NCBI RefSeq assembly: GCF_008330945.1
Contig: NZ_CP043488.1
Span: 806,001 to 870,000 of the forward strand
DNA: 64,000 nucleotides
Reading direction: 5' to 3'
Source of the DNA: Labrys sp. KNU-23
GTDB taxonomy: Bacteria; Pseudomonadota; Alphaproteobacteria; Rhizobiales; Labraceae
The notes beneath the pieces are model-generated. The model saw nothing but the letters and a program-made list of their open reading frames with translations, ran no database searches and had not been told where the DNA came from. The translations under genes and the position numbers were made by a program. Positions 35,102-44,786 of this stretch are shown one piece after another. Position 1 is the first letter of the stretch. The number at the start of each line of letters is the position of its first letter.

Positions 35102-36088
35102 TCAGATCTCCACGCGGGGGTCGATGAGATAGGCCACGAGATCGACCAGGATGTTGATGAAGACGAAGACGGCGCTGGTGGTGATGGCGATGCCCTGGAT
35201 CACCGGAAAGTCGCGGCCGAGCACCGAGACCACGGTGAGGTTGCCCAGGCCCGGATAGTCGAAGATGTATTCGATCACCAGGACGCCGCCGATCAGGGTG
35301 GAGAGCTGGATGCCAAGCAGGTTGACCAGGGGCACCGAGGCGTTGCGCAGCGCATGGGAATAGACGATGCGCCGACGCGACAGGCCGCGCACCCGGGCTT
35401 CGTCGATGAAGGGCGCCTGCATCACCTCACCCAGGGAGGTGGTCAGGGTGCGGATGATGAAGGGCGAGATCTCGACAGCCAGCACGAAGGCCGGCAGCAG
35501 CACATAGCTGAAGCCCTTGTAGCCCAGCGCCGGCAGCCAATCGAGCTTCACCGACAGGAACAGGATCAGCACGATGGCGAGCCAGAAATTCGGGATGGAG
35601 ACGAAGAGCGACTGCACGCCGAAGGCCAGCGCATTCGGCCAGCCATGCTGGTTGAGCCCGCCCGCGAGCCCAATCGGAAAGGAGATCAGCAGGGCGAAGA
35701 CCAGGGCGACACCGGCCAGTTGCAGGGTCAGCGGCAGGCGCTCGAGGATGAGGCTGGCCACCGGCGCCATCTCAGCCTTGGTCGGGTCGACATATTGCCC
35801 GCCCGCCGCGACGCCGCCGCTGCGCGGCCTGATATAGGACTGGCCGAGATCGCCCTTCGCTAGCCCCATCATGTAGCGGCCATACTGCACGATGATCGGG
35901 TCGCGCAGGCCCATCTTGGTGGCGACTTCCTCGACGACATTGTCCGGCGCCATGCCGCCCACGATCAGGCGGACGGGGTCGCCGGGAACCACGCGCAGCA
36001 GCGTGAAGATGATCAGCGACGTCAGGGCCACGATGAGCAGGCCCTGGGCGATCCGCTTGATCAGGAATTCGACAATCAGCATCGGCAA
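35102..36088 (-). CDS. Dipeptide-type ABC transporter permease (DppB-like)
   Basis: This 328-residue protein is the DppB-type permease. It begins with the conserved FLIKRIAQGLLIVALTSLIIFTLLRVVPGDP segment and has six predicted helices with the coupling region FIDEARVRGLSRRRIVYSHALRNA near residues 225-255. Between it and the binding-protein gene lies a GC-rich hairpin. A second in-frame ATG at 36082 is an alternative start. Confidence 0.94.
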   Translation of the reverse strand: MPMLIVEFLIKRIAQGLLIVALTSLIIFTLLRVVPGDPVRLIVGGMAPDNVVEEVATKMGLRDPIIVQYGRYMMGLAKGDLGQSYIRPRSGGVAAGGQYVDPTKAEMAPVASLILERLPLTLQLAGVALVFALLISFPIGLAGGLNQHGWPNALAFGVQSLFVSIPNFWLAIVLILFLSVKLDWLPALGYKGFSYVLLPAFVLAVEISPFIIRTLTTSLGEVMQAPFIDEARVRGLSRRRIVYSHALRNASVPLVNLLGIQLSTLIGGVLVIEYIFDYPGLGNLTVVSVLGRDFPVIQGIAITTSAVFVFINILVDLVAYLIDPRVEI

Positions 36089-36123
36089 ACGGTCTCGCGT
36101 GCAATCAACCGCTGGAAAAAAGA

Positions 36124-36148
36124 GGAGCCGGCCGGGGGGACCGGCTCC
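36124..36148 (-). terminator. Intercistronic hairpin after the binding-protein gene
   Basis: Arms GGAGCCGG and CCGGCTCC (8 bp, perfect) enclose a 9-base loop between the binding-protein and permease genes. Such hairpins commonly protect or attenuate the message so that the binding protein is made in excess. Confidence 0.5.
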
Positions 36149-36161
36149 AGTCCCTTGCGGC

Positions 36162-37724
36162 TCAGGCCAGGTTTGCCTTGCTCATGTCCTGCATGCCGTT
36201 CGGGTAGATGTAGAGGCCATCGAGCTTCTTGGAATAGGCGTGGATGAACACCGAGGTGAACAGGGCCAGCGCCGGCGCCTTGCGCGCGATGGTCGGCAGG
36301 GTTTCCGTCTGCAGGATCTTCTTGCGCTCCTCGATCGACGATGCATTGCGCTCCTTGTCCAGCACCGCGTCGATCTCCTTGTCGACGATGCCGGTGATGC
36401 GCTTGGAGGAGGAATGGAAGTGGGTGCGGATCACCAGGTCGGGCTCGGGCGAGCCCGTGCACCAGCCGCAGTCGATCATGTTGCCTTCGCCGCCGCCCGG
36501 TTTGTCGTAGAGCAGATTGCCCCAGGCCGCGACCTCCAGGGTCTGCAGGTTCACCTTGAAGCCCTGCTCCTCCAGCATGCCGGTGATCAGCTCGGCATAT
36601 TCCTTGGTCTTGGGATAGAAGCCGACCGAGGAATAATAGGTCAGTTCCGGCAGGCCCTCGCCCTTGGGGAAGCCCGCTTCGGCCAGCAGGGCCTGAGCCT
36701 TGTCCGGGTCATATTCGGGATAGTCGGCGACCTCGGTGTAGCCGAACTTTACCGGCGAGATATGGGCCTTGGAGAAGGTGCCGGAGACGCCGAGAACCTC
36801 GAGGACCTGCTTGCGGTCGATCGAGTGGCAGGCGGCGAGGCGGATGCGCGGATCGTCGAAGGGCTTCTTGGAGCAGCGGAAGAACAGATATTTGTTCTCC
36901 ACCGAAACCGCCTTGTGGATGGCAAAACGGTCGTCCTTGGCGATGGTGTCGACCTGCTCCTGTTCCAGGCGCTCGATGATGTCGGCCTGGCCGTTGAGCA
37001 GGGACAGCGTGCGCGTCGTGGTGTCGCCGACGAAGTGATATTCGACGCCGGGGATCTTGGGCGCGCCGAATATGAAGTCGGTATTGGCGGCCAGGATGGT
37101 GGTGTCGCCCTTCTGGTCGACATATTTGAACGGGCCGGTGCCGTTCATGCGGGCGGAGAGCTGCGCCTTGTTGGCGATGTCCTTGGCTGCCATGATCGGC
37201 AGGAAGGACGAGAGGTAGTAATAGAGCGCAGCCGGATAGCCATAGTCCTTGGTGTTGATATGGCAGGTGTGCTCGTCGACGATGTCGACCTTGACCTGGC
37301 CCGGATACCATTGCGCCGGCCTGTCGGGCTGGGAGCCATATTCATAGGTGGCCTTGACGTCGGCCGAGGTGAAGGGCGTGCCGTCATGGAACTTCACGCC
37401 TTTGCGCAGCTTCACTTCCAGCGTGTAGGTGTCGATCGGCTTGAGGGACTCCGCCAGCTCGAATACCAGCTCTTCGGGATTGTCGGGCTTCATCGGCGCC
37501 CGGGTGAGATAGCCGAACACGAAGCCCTCGACGATGAGCTGGCCGAGATTGGTGTGGGTGGTCGGGTCCCAATTGCCGGTCAGCGCCTCGGCGCCGAGGA
37601 AGCGTAGCGGCCGGCCTTCGGCGGCGAAGGCCGAACTGACCAGGAAGTCGGGGTTGACCCGGCCGAAGCCGAAGGCGCCGGCTCCGGCCAGCGCGCCCAG
37701 CATAAGGTCTCTGCGGTTGATCAT
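36162..37724 (-). CDS. ABC transporter substrate-binding protein, family 5 (DppA/OppA type)
   Basis: This 520-residue periplasmic protein should deliver a peptide-like or other small substrate to the permeases encoded next. The leader MINRRDLMLGALAGAGAFGFG has a twin-arginine-type RR start. The mature protein carries the family-5 features YTLEVKLRKGVKFHDGTPFTSADVKATYEYG and later LTYYSSVGFYPKTKEYAELITGMLEEQG. It is the first gene of the four-gene operon. The ligand cannot be predicted; such proteins also bind opines and amino-sugar compounds. Confidence 0.93.
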   Translation of the reverse strand: MINRRDLMLGALAGAGAFGFGRVNPDFLVSSAFAAEGRPLRFLGAEALTGNWDPTTHTNLGQLIVEGFVFGYLTRAPMKPDNPEELVFELAESLKPIDTYTLEVKLRKGVKFHDGTPFTSADVKATYEYGSQPDRPAQWYPGQVKVDIVDEHTCHINTKDYGYPAALYYYLSSFLPIMAAKDIANKAQLSARMNGTGPFKYVDQKGDTTILAANTDFIFGAPKIPGVEYHFVGDTTTRTLSLLNGQADIIERLEQEQVDTIAKDDRFAIHKAVSVENKYLFFRCSKKPFDDPRIRLAACHSIDRKQVLEVLGVSGTFSKAHISPVKFGYTEVADYPEYDPDKAQALLAEAGFPKGEGLPELTYYSSVGFYPKTKEYAELITGMLEEQGFKVNLQTLEVAAWGNLLYDKPGGGEGNMIDCGWCTGSPEPDLVIRTHFHSSSKRITGIVDKEIDAVLDKERNASSIEERKKILQTETLPTIARKAPALALFTSVFIHAYSKKLDGLYIYPNGMQDMSKANLA

Positions 37725-38032
37725 CTCTCGTTCCTCTGAATGGGGGCGCAGGAGTTTTTCGGGCTCGCCTTCCGATCCGACGCAGTGCCGAGCCGTCCCA
37801 CCTTGTGGTTGGCGGGTGATGAAACTCTAGACCAGATGACGCCGGAGCCTGATGCCTGCAGCTCCACGATTCCATTGCTGACCCTTCTCGCGCCATGCCC
37901 AACGAAAAGGCATGGAAACGGGACTGTGCACGGAGGCGGCTGGAGGCACAGGAATGCAGGAGTTCAGGCAATAGGCGCTGCGTACCGGGCCAGCCTATGA
38001 TCCCGGACGAATCGTGTCAGGGAACCTTGTCG
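37725..38032. other. Divergent intergenic region, no gene seen
   Basis: These 308 bases lie between the binding-protein gene and the HAD phosphatase gene and must contain both promoters. An open frame continues upstream of the HAD start (to 37895), but its residues do not look like a protein of this family. Confidence 0.45.
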
Positions 38033-38812
38033 ATGCCGTCATTCCAATCCATGAATCTGAAGGGGATCGTTTCGGATCTCGATGGGGTGGCCTATCGCGG
38101 CGACAGCCCGATTCCCGATGCCGTCGAGGCTTTCCGGCGCTGGCATGCGGACGGCATTCCCTATGCTTTCGTTACCAACAACGCCACGAAATCGGCCGTC
38201 GATTTCGCGGCCAAACTCACGCGGATGGGGATAGTCGCCGAGCCCGAACAGGTCTTCTGCGCGGTCTCAGCCACGGCGAGCCTGATGCGCCGACGCTGGC
38301 CTGCGGGAGCCCGTGTCTTCGCCATCGGCGAACAGCCCTTGTTCGAGGCGCTTGAACAGGCCGGCTTCACCCCGGCCGGGGACGATGCCGAAGTCGTGGT
38401 GCTCGGCTTCGACTATCAGCTGAATTACACGAAACTGAGCACGGCGGTACGCGCCACCCTCGGTGGAGCTGCGGTGGTGGTGACCAATCCCGACCTGCTG
38501 GTGCCCGTCGAGAACGGCTACGAGCCTTGCGTCGGCGTGCTGATGGCGGCCGTCCAGGCGGCGGTGCCGTCCTGCCGGCCGATCGTGGTGGGCAAGCCCG
38601 AGCCGCTGATGATCGAGGAAGCGCTCGGCTTTCTCGGCACGCCGCGCGAGGGGACGATCATGATCGGCGATCAGATTGCCACCGACATCCTGGCGGGCCA
38701 GCGGGCGGGCCTGCGTTCCGTCCTGGTGACGACCGGCGTGGCGGCTGCCGCCAGGCTGGATGTGACACCGGATATCGAGGTGGCGAGCCTGCTGGAGCTG
38801 ATCGCGGATTGA
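38033..38812 (+). CDS. NagD-type HAD phosphatase
   Basis: From the ATG at 38033 (AGGGA upstream; ATG 38051 also possible) the product is about 259 residues. It is a class IIA HAD hydrolase: motif I GIVSDLDGVAYRGD with the nucleophile and acid Asp pair, motif II FVTNNATKS, the C2 cap segment VVVLGFDYQLNYTKL, the motif III lysine in VVGKPEPLM and motif IV MIGDQIATDILAGQRAG. Family members dephosphorylate small molecules such as nitrophenyl phosphate, pyridoxal phosphate, glycerol phosphate or nucleotides. It is unlinked in strand to its neighbours, so the substrate is open. Confidence 0.92.
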   Translation: MPSFQSMNLKGIVSDLDGVAYRGDSPIPDAVEAFRRWHADGIPYAFVTNNATKSAVDFAAKLTRMGIVAEPEQVFCAVSATASLMRRRWPAGARVFAIGEQPLFEALEQAGFTPAGDDAEVVVLGFDYQLNYTKLSTAVRATLGGAAVVVTNPDLLVPVENGYEPCVGVLMAAVQAAVPSCRPIVVGKPEPLMIEEALGFLGTPREGTIMIGDQIATDILAGQRAGLRSVLVTTGVAAAARLDVTPDIEVASLLELIAD

Positions 38813-38822
38813 CGCGCGCTAC

Positions 38823-38934
38823 CCGGAGGGTCGATCTCCAGATCGACCATCTTCGCCCTCTATCGTGCGCGACGTTTCCAAGATGGTCGATCCCGCTCCA
38901 TCTCTCGATGGAGCTGAGGAGATCGACCCTCCGG
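38823..38934. repeat. Nested palindromic element between convergent genes
   Basis: Three inverted repeats are arranged inside one another: outer perfect 17-bp arms (38823-38839 with 38918-38934, starting CCGGAGGGTCGATCTCC), a perfect 13-bp pair GATCGACCATCTT with AAGATGGTCGATC (38841-38853 with 38880-38892), and a 7-bp hairpin GCTCCAT/ATGGAGC (38895-38914). It fills the gap between the HAD gene and the end of hpaH and could terminate both. Its size and symmetry suggest a dispersed BIME/MITE-like unit. Confidence 0.65.
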
Positions 38935-38951
38935 CTCTAACCTTTCCCCTC

Positions 38952-39755
38952 TCAGGCGAAGTAGATGCTCACCGAGCCATAGGGACCGAAATCGGCGTGG
39001 ATCGTGTCGCCATGCCGCGCCTCGATCGGGCGGATGAAGGAGCCGGCGAGCACGATCTGCCCGGCCTCGATGCCCTGACCATACTCGGCTAGCCGATTGG
39101 CGAGCCAGGCGATGCCGCGCGCCGGCTGGTTGAGCACGCCGGCGCCGAGGCCGGTTTCCTCGACCTCTGCGTTGCGCGAGACGATGGCGCCGATCCAGCG
39201 CAGATCAACCTGATCGGGCCGCATCGCCCGGCCACCCGTGACGATGCCGGCATTGGCGGCGTTGTCGGCGATGGTGTCGAAGATGGTTCGGGTCTTCCTG
39301 GTCTGCGGATCGACGCGAAGAATGCGCGTATCGAGGATTTCGAGGGCCGGGGTGACATAATCCGTAGCGTTCAGGACGTCGAAGACGCCGACGCGTGGTC
39401 CCCGGAGCGGTGCCTTCATCACGAAGGCGAGTTCGGCCTCGATGCGCGGCTGGATGAAGCGGTCGGCCGGAATGGTCGCGCCGTCCTCGAACACCATGTC
39501 ATCGAACAGCACGCCGGAATCGGGAATGTCGATGTTCAGTGCAGATTGCATCACCTTGGAGGTGAGGCCGATCTTCCAGCCGATCACCACGCCGCCGCGC
39601 TCGATCTTCTTGGTCACCCAGCGGGCCTGGATCGCATAGGCGTCGGCCATCTCGATAGCGGGATGCTTGAGGGAGAGGAGACCGGTCTGGACATGGCTGC
39701 GCTCGGCCTCGTCCAGGCTTTCGGCGGCGGCTTCGATCTCGGCTGCTGTCAGCAT
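38952..39755 (-). CDS. hpaH: 2-oxo-hept-4-ene-1,7-dioate hydratase
   Basis: This 267-residue enzyme adds water to 2-oxo-hept-4-ene-1,7-dioate in the homoprotocatechuate meta pathway. It is a MhpD/HpaH-type member of the fumarylacetoacetase-like fold: [27 protein letters not shown] and the metal-binding acid triad within [14 protein letters not shown]. The ATG at 39755 follows the HpaG-like stop by one base (TGAGATG), so I reject a longer frame starting at 39821. It is last in the hpaFEDGH operon. Confidence 0.92.
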   Translation of the reverse strand: MLTAAEIEAAAESLDEAERSHVQTGLLSLKHPAIEMADAYAIQARWVTKKIERGGVVIGWKIGLTSKVMQSALNIDIPDSGVLFDDMVFEDGATIPADRFIQPRIEAELAFVMKAPLRGPRVGVFDVLNATDYVTPALEILDTRILRVDPQTRKTRTIFDTIADNAANAGIVTGGRAMRPDQVDLRWIGAIVSRNAEVEETGLGAGVLNQPARGIAWLANRLAEYGQGIEAGQIVLAGSFIRPIEARHGDTIHADFGPYGSVSIYFA

Positions 39756-39756
39756 C

Positions 39757-40629
39757 TCAGGCCTCGTCGGCGATGGTGTTGCGGAGCGTGCCGAGGCCAT
39801 CGGCGCTGACCTCGACGACATCGCCGGGCCTGAGCCAGACTGGCGGATCGAAGCGTGCGCCGGCCCCGGTCGGCGTGCCCGTGACGATGACGTCGCCAGG
39901 CACCAGCGTGGTGAAGGTGGAGATATAGCTGATGATCCGGGTGAAGGAGAAGATCATCCGGCTGGTGCGGTCCTTCTGGCGAAGCTCGCCGTTGACGCGG
40001 GTGGTGAGCTCGATGTCGGCAAGCTGGGCGCTGTCCGTGTAGGGAATGAGCCAGGGGCCGATCGAGCCGGTGCGATCGAAATTCTTGCCCTGGGTGACGT
40101 TGAACTTGGCATGGCGCACCCAGTCTCGGATCGTGCCCTCATTGCACAGCGACAGCGCGGCGATATGGCCGAGCGCCTCGGCCTCGGCAATGCGTCGGCC
40201 ACCCTTGCCGATGACGATGACGATCTCGCCCTCGTAGTCGAGCTGCGGGCTTTCCGGCGGGCGGATCAGCGGCTGGCCATGACCGGTGAAGGAACGGGGG
40301 AAACGGATGAAGAGGGACGGATTGGCCGGCGCGGCCTGGCCATCCTTGTATTCCTCGTTGCGGTCGGGAAAGTTGACGCCCACGCAGATCAGCTTCTCCG
40401 GGGCAGGGATCGGAATTTCGAAGGTGATGTCGGACAGGGCGTAGTCAGGGGGCAGCGATGACGCCTCCTCGGCAAGCCGCGCCAAGGCGCCGGCTGCGAT
40501 CACCTCGCGCAGGCTTGGCCAGCGTTCGCCATGGCGCTTCGACAGGTCGATGATGCCCTCGCCCTTCGCAAGGCCGTATTTCAGGGTTCCCTGATGGGAG
40601 AAGCCGGCAAAACGGGGCCTGTCGGTCAC
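39757..40629 (-). CDS. hpaG: HpaG-like isomerase/decarboxylase (fumarylacetoacetate hydrolase family)
   Basis: The GTG at 40629 is the likely start, because AAGGAGA lies 5 bases upstream; it gives 290 residues. The enzyme has the FAH catalytic fold: LICVGVNFPDRNEE, LDYEGEIVIVIGKGGRRI (metal-binding Glu residues) and DVIVTGTPTGAGARFDP. By position it should decarboxylate/isomerise the ring-cleavage product after HpaE and HpaF. E. coli HpaG has two such domains; this protein has one FAH domain preceded by a short N-terminal part, so one half-reaction may be done elsewhere. It could alternatively be annotated as a general acylpyruvase. Confidence 0.85.
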   Translation of the reverse strand: MTDRPRFAGFSHQGTLKYGLAKGEGIIDLSKRHGERWPSLREVIAAGALARLAEEASSLPPDYALSDITFEIPIPAPEKLICVGVNFPDRNEEYKDGQAAPANPSLFIRFPRSFTGHGQPLIRPPESPQLDYEGEIVIVIGKGGRRIAEAEALGHIAALSLCNEGTIRDWVRHAKFNVTQGKNFDRTGSIGPWLIPYTDSAQLADIELTTRVNGELRQKDRTSRMIFSFTRIISYISTFTTLVPGDVIVTGTPTGAGARFDPPVWLRPGDVVEVSADGLGTLRNTIADEA

Positions 40630-40721
40630 GATCGTCTCCTTGAAGATCTGGGCGGTGCGTCCTCGGGATCGAACACGCGCCGTTTCGGTGTTTCCGGGGG
40701 CGGCGATGTCCGGGCGGGCAA

Positions 40722-41702
40722 TCAGGGCGCGATGATCGGCTGGGCCTTGAGGATGGAGTCGATGATGGGTGTGCCGGCGAACGGACTGCCATGCTCGAAC
40801 CAGGATCGTGGGGCGGGAGCGCCCCACAAGGTCTGGCGCTGAGGGTCCTTGAGATCCCATTTGATCGGCTCGAGGTCGGGATCGACCGTCTGGTAGTCCG
40901 AGCAATAGATCTCGATGCGATGGCCGTCCGGATCGAGGATATAGAGGAAGAAGGCGTTGGAAATGCCGTGGCGCCCGGGGCCGCGCTCGATATTGGCAAC
41001 CCAGCCCGAGGTCGCCATCAGGTCGAGCAGGTCGATGATGTTGAGCGGGGTCGGCACCCAGAAGGCGGTATGGTGCAGGCGCGGCCCGCGGCCATTGGTG
41101 AAGGCGATGTCGTGCACGCCGCCCTTGCGATGGGTCCAGGCCGCCCAGAGCCGGCCGGTTTCCTCGTCGGCGGTATATTCGGTGACGCGAAAGCCGATTT
41201 CGTTATAGAAGGCCACCGCTTCATCGACATTGGGCGAGAAGCAGTTGAAGTGGTCGATGCGCAGCGGCTTCACGCCGCGATAGAGCGCGTATTTCTGGTG
41301 GATCGGCGGCAGGCGGTCCATCTTGGAATAGAATTCGAGCGGAATGCCCTGGGGATCGCGGGTACGGAAGGTCCTGGCCTGGTAGGGACGCTCGATCCAG
41401 TCGACCGGCAGGCCCCTGTCCTTGAAGAAATGAGCCGCCTTGTCGAGGTCATCCTCCGAATAGACCTTGAAGCCGAGGTCCCGCGCCTCGGCGGTCTCGG
41501 CCTTTTTGAGGATGATGCAGTGATGGCCACGCTCCTCCATGGCCCTCAGATAGATGGTATCCGGCGTCTCGTCGGTTACCTGCAGGCCGAGAATGTCGAC
41601 ATAGAAGGCGCGCGACTTGGCAAGGTCCGTCACGGCAAGCTCGACATGGCTGAGCCTGACGATGTTGAAGGGTGGATGGAGAACGGGTTGGGGTAGGGGC
41701 AT
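40722..41702 (-). CDS. hpaD: 3,4-dihydroxyphenylacetate 2,3-dioxygenase
   Basis: This 326-residue extradiol dioxygenase opens the ring of homoprotocatechuate. It has two vicinal-oxygen-chelate modules. The metal ligands are readable in the second one: His in LRIDHFNCFS, His in RLHHTAFWVP and Glu in GHRIEIYCSDY. The N-terminal module starts RLSHVELAVTDLAKSRAFYVD. The C-terminal tail (TLWGAPAPRSWFEHGSPF) is typical of the bacterial type I homoprotocatechuate dioxygenases. It lies between hpaE and hpaG. Confidence 0.95.
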   Translation of the reverse strand: MPLPQPVLHPPFNIVRLSHVELAVTDLAKSRAFYVDILGLQVTDETPDTIYLRAMEERGHHCIILKKAETAEARDLGFKVYSEDDLDKAAHFFKDRGLPVDWIERPYQARTFRTRDPQGIPLEFYSKMDRLPPIHQKYALYRGVKPLRIDHFNCFSPNVDEAVAFYNEIGFRVTEYTADEETGRLWAAWTHRKGGVHDIAFTNGRGPRLHHTAFWVPTPLNIIDLLDLMATSGWVANIERGPGRHGISNAFFLYILDPDGHRIEIYCSDYQTVDPDLEPIKWDLKDPQRQTLWGAPAPRSWFEHGSPFAGTPIIDSILKAQPIIAP

Positions 41703-41762
41703 CGGATCTTCCTCCCGCCCGCTCCCTTTGAGGGGCGGGCACTATTCCATGATGGCCGGGGC

Positions 41763-43280
<1,518 letters not shown>

Positions 43281-43324
43281 GACAAATCTCTCGCAAATCG
43301 GCGGCGGATACCAGGGCTCAGGCC

Positions 43325-43711
43325 CTATTGGCCACGGAGGCGTGGGTGGATGGCGTTGCGTTTCCAGCTCAACTCGGAATCGATTTCCCGGATTTCCAGC
43401 GAAAGCGCGAAGTGAGGGGTTTCGAACAGGGGAGCGAGGACTTCGCCCGCGGCCGCAAAAAGGGCCTCGCCGGTCCGCTTCTTTTCGTCCGCGCTACGGC
43501 CCTTGCCGATGCGAAAATTGAGGTCGATGAAGGCGTTCTCCGGAACCCTGTCGGCAATGGCGAAATGCTCCGCCTTCAGGGCTCGGACGCGGATGGCACC
43601 GAGCTCGAACAGCCCGGTGGCCAGGATCGCGGCGTGCAGCCGGTCGCAGAGCATGCCGATATCGGCGCGCCCTTCGAGATTGCCGGAATATTCGATGGTG
43701 AGATGCGGCAT
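43325..43711 (-). CDS. hpaF: 5-carboxymethyl-2-hydroxymuconate delta-isomerase
   Basis: This 128-residue protein belongs to the tautomerase superfamily. It starts MPHLTIEYSGN, which exposes the catalytic Pro1 after removal of Met. The C-terminal FALSLEIREID segment matches the family. It ketonises/isomerises the HpaE product. It is the first gene of the hpaFEDGH operon, and a palindromic AT-rich box lies just upstream of its start. Confidence 0.93.
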   Translation of the reverse strand: MPHLTIEYSGNLEGRADIGMLCDRLHAAILATGLFELGAIRVRALKAEHFAIADRVPENAFIDLNFRIGKGRSADEKKRTGEALFAAAGEVLAPLFETPHFALSLEIREIDSELSWKRNAIHPRLRGQ

Positions 43712-43739
43712 GGTTTCCAGCGTTTCCCGATCTATTTAA

Positions 43740-43753
43740 TTAACATGTTAATA
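43740..43753. promoter_or_regulatory. AT-rich operator-like palindrome upstream of hpaF
   Basis: ATTAACATGTTAAT is a perfect 14-bp palindrome inside a longer AT-rich run, about 30 bases upstream of hpaF and just after the kinase stop. AT-rich palindromes are typical for MarR-type regulators such as HpaR, which is encoded at 63119. The assignment is inferred. A related half (TAATTAACATG) occurs at 50244-50254. Confidence 0.45.
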
Positions 43754-43768
43754 ATTTAGCCGGCGATG

Positions 43769-44782
43769 TCAAGCATCGATTTGCAGGGCATCGGCGAGCT
43801 GGAGGCTTTCCTTCAGATAACGCGACAGACGACCGGCCGCATTCGGGGTCTCGGGCCTTTGCGCAAGCCAGCCGATATAGGTCAGGCTCCGCAGCGTCAG
43901 GAACAGCGGCAAGGCCGCAAGGGTTTCATCGCTCAGGCTGCGACGGCTGCGATAGCCGGCGATCAGCGCGCGCTCGATGGCGGGATAGGTGGGTTCGCCC
44001 CGGTTCTTCAAAAGCGTGGTAGCTACGTCGAACAGGCGGTAGCCAGGGCCGCAATCGTCGAAGTCGATGAAGGCCACGCCGCCATTGGTCGTGAAGACGT
44101 TCTCGCGCACGAGGTCGGCATGGATGAGGCCGTAGTCGAGGCGGGAGGCGTGGCTGTCGAGGGCCTGGCGGAGCCGGTTTCGGAGCGTGGCGAGCGCCTC
44201 GCTTTCCCCTGGCGAAAGACCCGGGCAATCCCAGAACCGTCCCCAGAGCGGCTGTTCGCCCACGAGCCCGTCGGCGTCCCAGGCCGACCGGTGGAAACCC
44301 GGCGGTTGCGGCCAGGCATCGGCGAGATCATGCATGATGGCCATGGCTTGGCCGATCCTGAAGAAGAGTTCGGCCTGCTTCTCCGGCGGCTGCGCCAGGG
44401 GCGTTCCCGTCTGGCCGAGCGGCGCGCCGTCGATCCAGCTGACGACATCGGCATGCTGAGCGGCAAAGCGGGCCCCCCCTGCCAGGGGAACGAGGCTGCG
44501 TCCGTCGGCAGTCGGAATGGACGCCGGCACGGCCAGTCCGCCCCGCCTGAGAGCCGTCATCCATGCAAGCTCGGACTGCAGTGCCGCCTCGTCGTGATAG
44601 CCGGCACGATGCAGCCGCAGGGCAGCCGGCTGGCCATCGGCGAGGAGAATGCGGAAAACCGCATTCTCCCGATACTTCAGGAGGTTCGGCTGCTGGGCCG
44701 GCACCGGCCAATGCAGGAGCGCTTCGCCGGCCCGTTTCAGCAGTGCGTTCTTTAGCTTTGGCTCCAGATCGTCCACCATCAC
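43769..44782 (-). CDS. APH-fold kinase, candidate partner of the adjacent phospho-lyase
   Basis: This 337-residue protein has the aminoglycoside-phosphotransferase kinase fold with intact motifs LIHADLVRENVF (catalytic loop) and VAFIDFDDCGPGY (metal site); the N-lobe has AVFRILL and AALRLHRAGYH. Members include homoserine, choline and hydroxylysine kinases. Its start is only 4 bases after the stop of an AGXT2L-like PLP enzyme gene. In vertebrates a kinase of this fold (hydroxylysine kinase) makes the substrate for an AGXT2L phospho-lyase, so I propose the same pairing here. It is last in the IclR-headed operon. Confidence 0.87.
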   Translation of the reverse strand: MMVDDLEPKLKNALLKRAGEALLHWPVPAQQPNLLKYRENAVFRILLADGQPAALRLHRAGYHDEAALQSELAWMTALRRGGLAVPASIPTADGRSLVPLAGGARFAAQHADVVSWIDGAPLGQTGTPLAQPPEKQAELFFRIGQAMAIMHDLADAWPQPPGFHRSAWDADGLVGEQPLWGRFWDCPGLSPGESEALATLRNRLRQALDSHASRLDYGLIHADLVRENVFTTNGGVAFIDFDDCGPGYRLFDVATTLLKNRGEPTYPAIERALIAGYRSRRSLSDETLAALPLFLTLRSLTYIGWLAQRPETPNAAGRLSRYLKESLQLADALQIDA

Positions 44783-44786
44783 CGCC

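Noticed and set aside
39756..39821. N-terminal extension of hpaH to 39821
   Set aside because: It would overlap the upstream hpaG gene by over 60 bases. The ATG at 39755 directly follows the hpaG stop.
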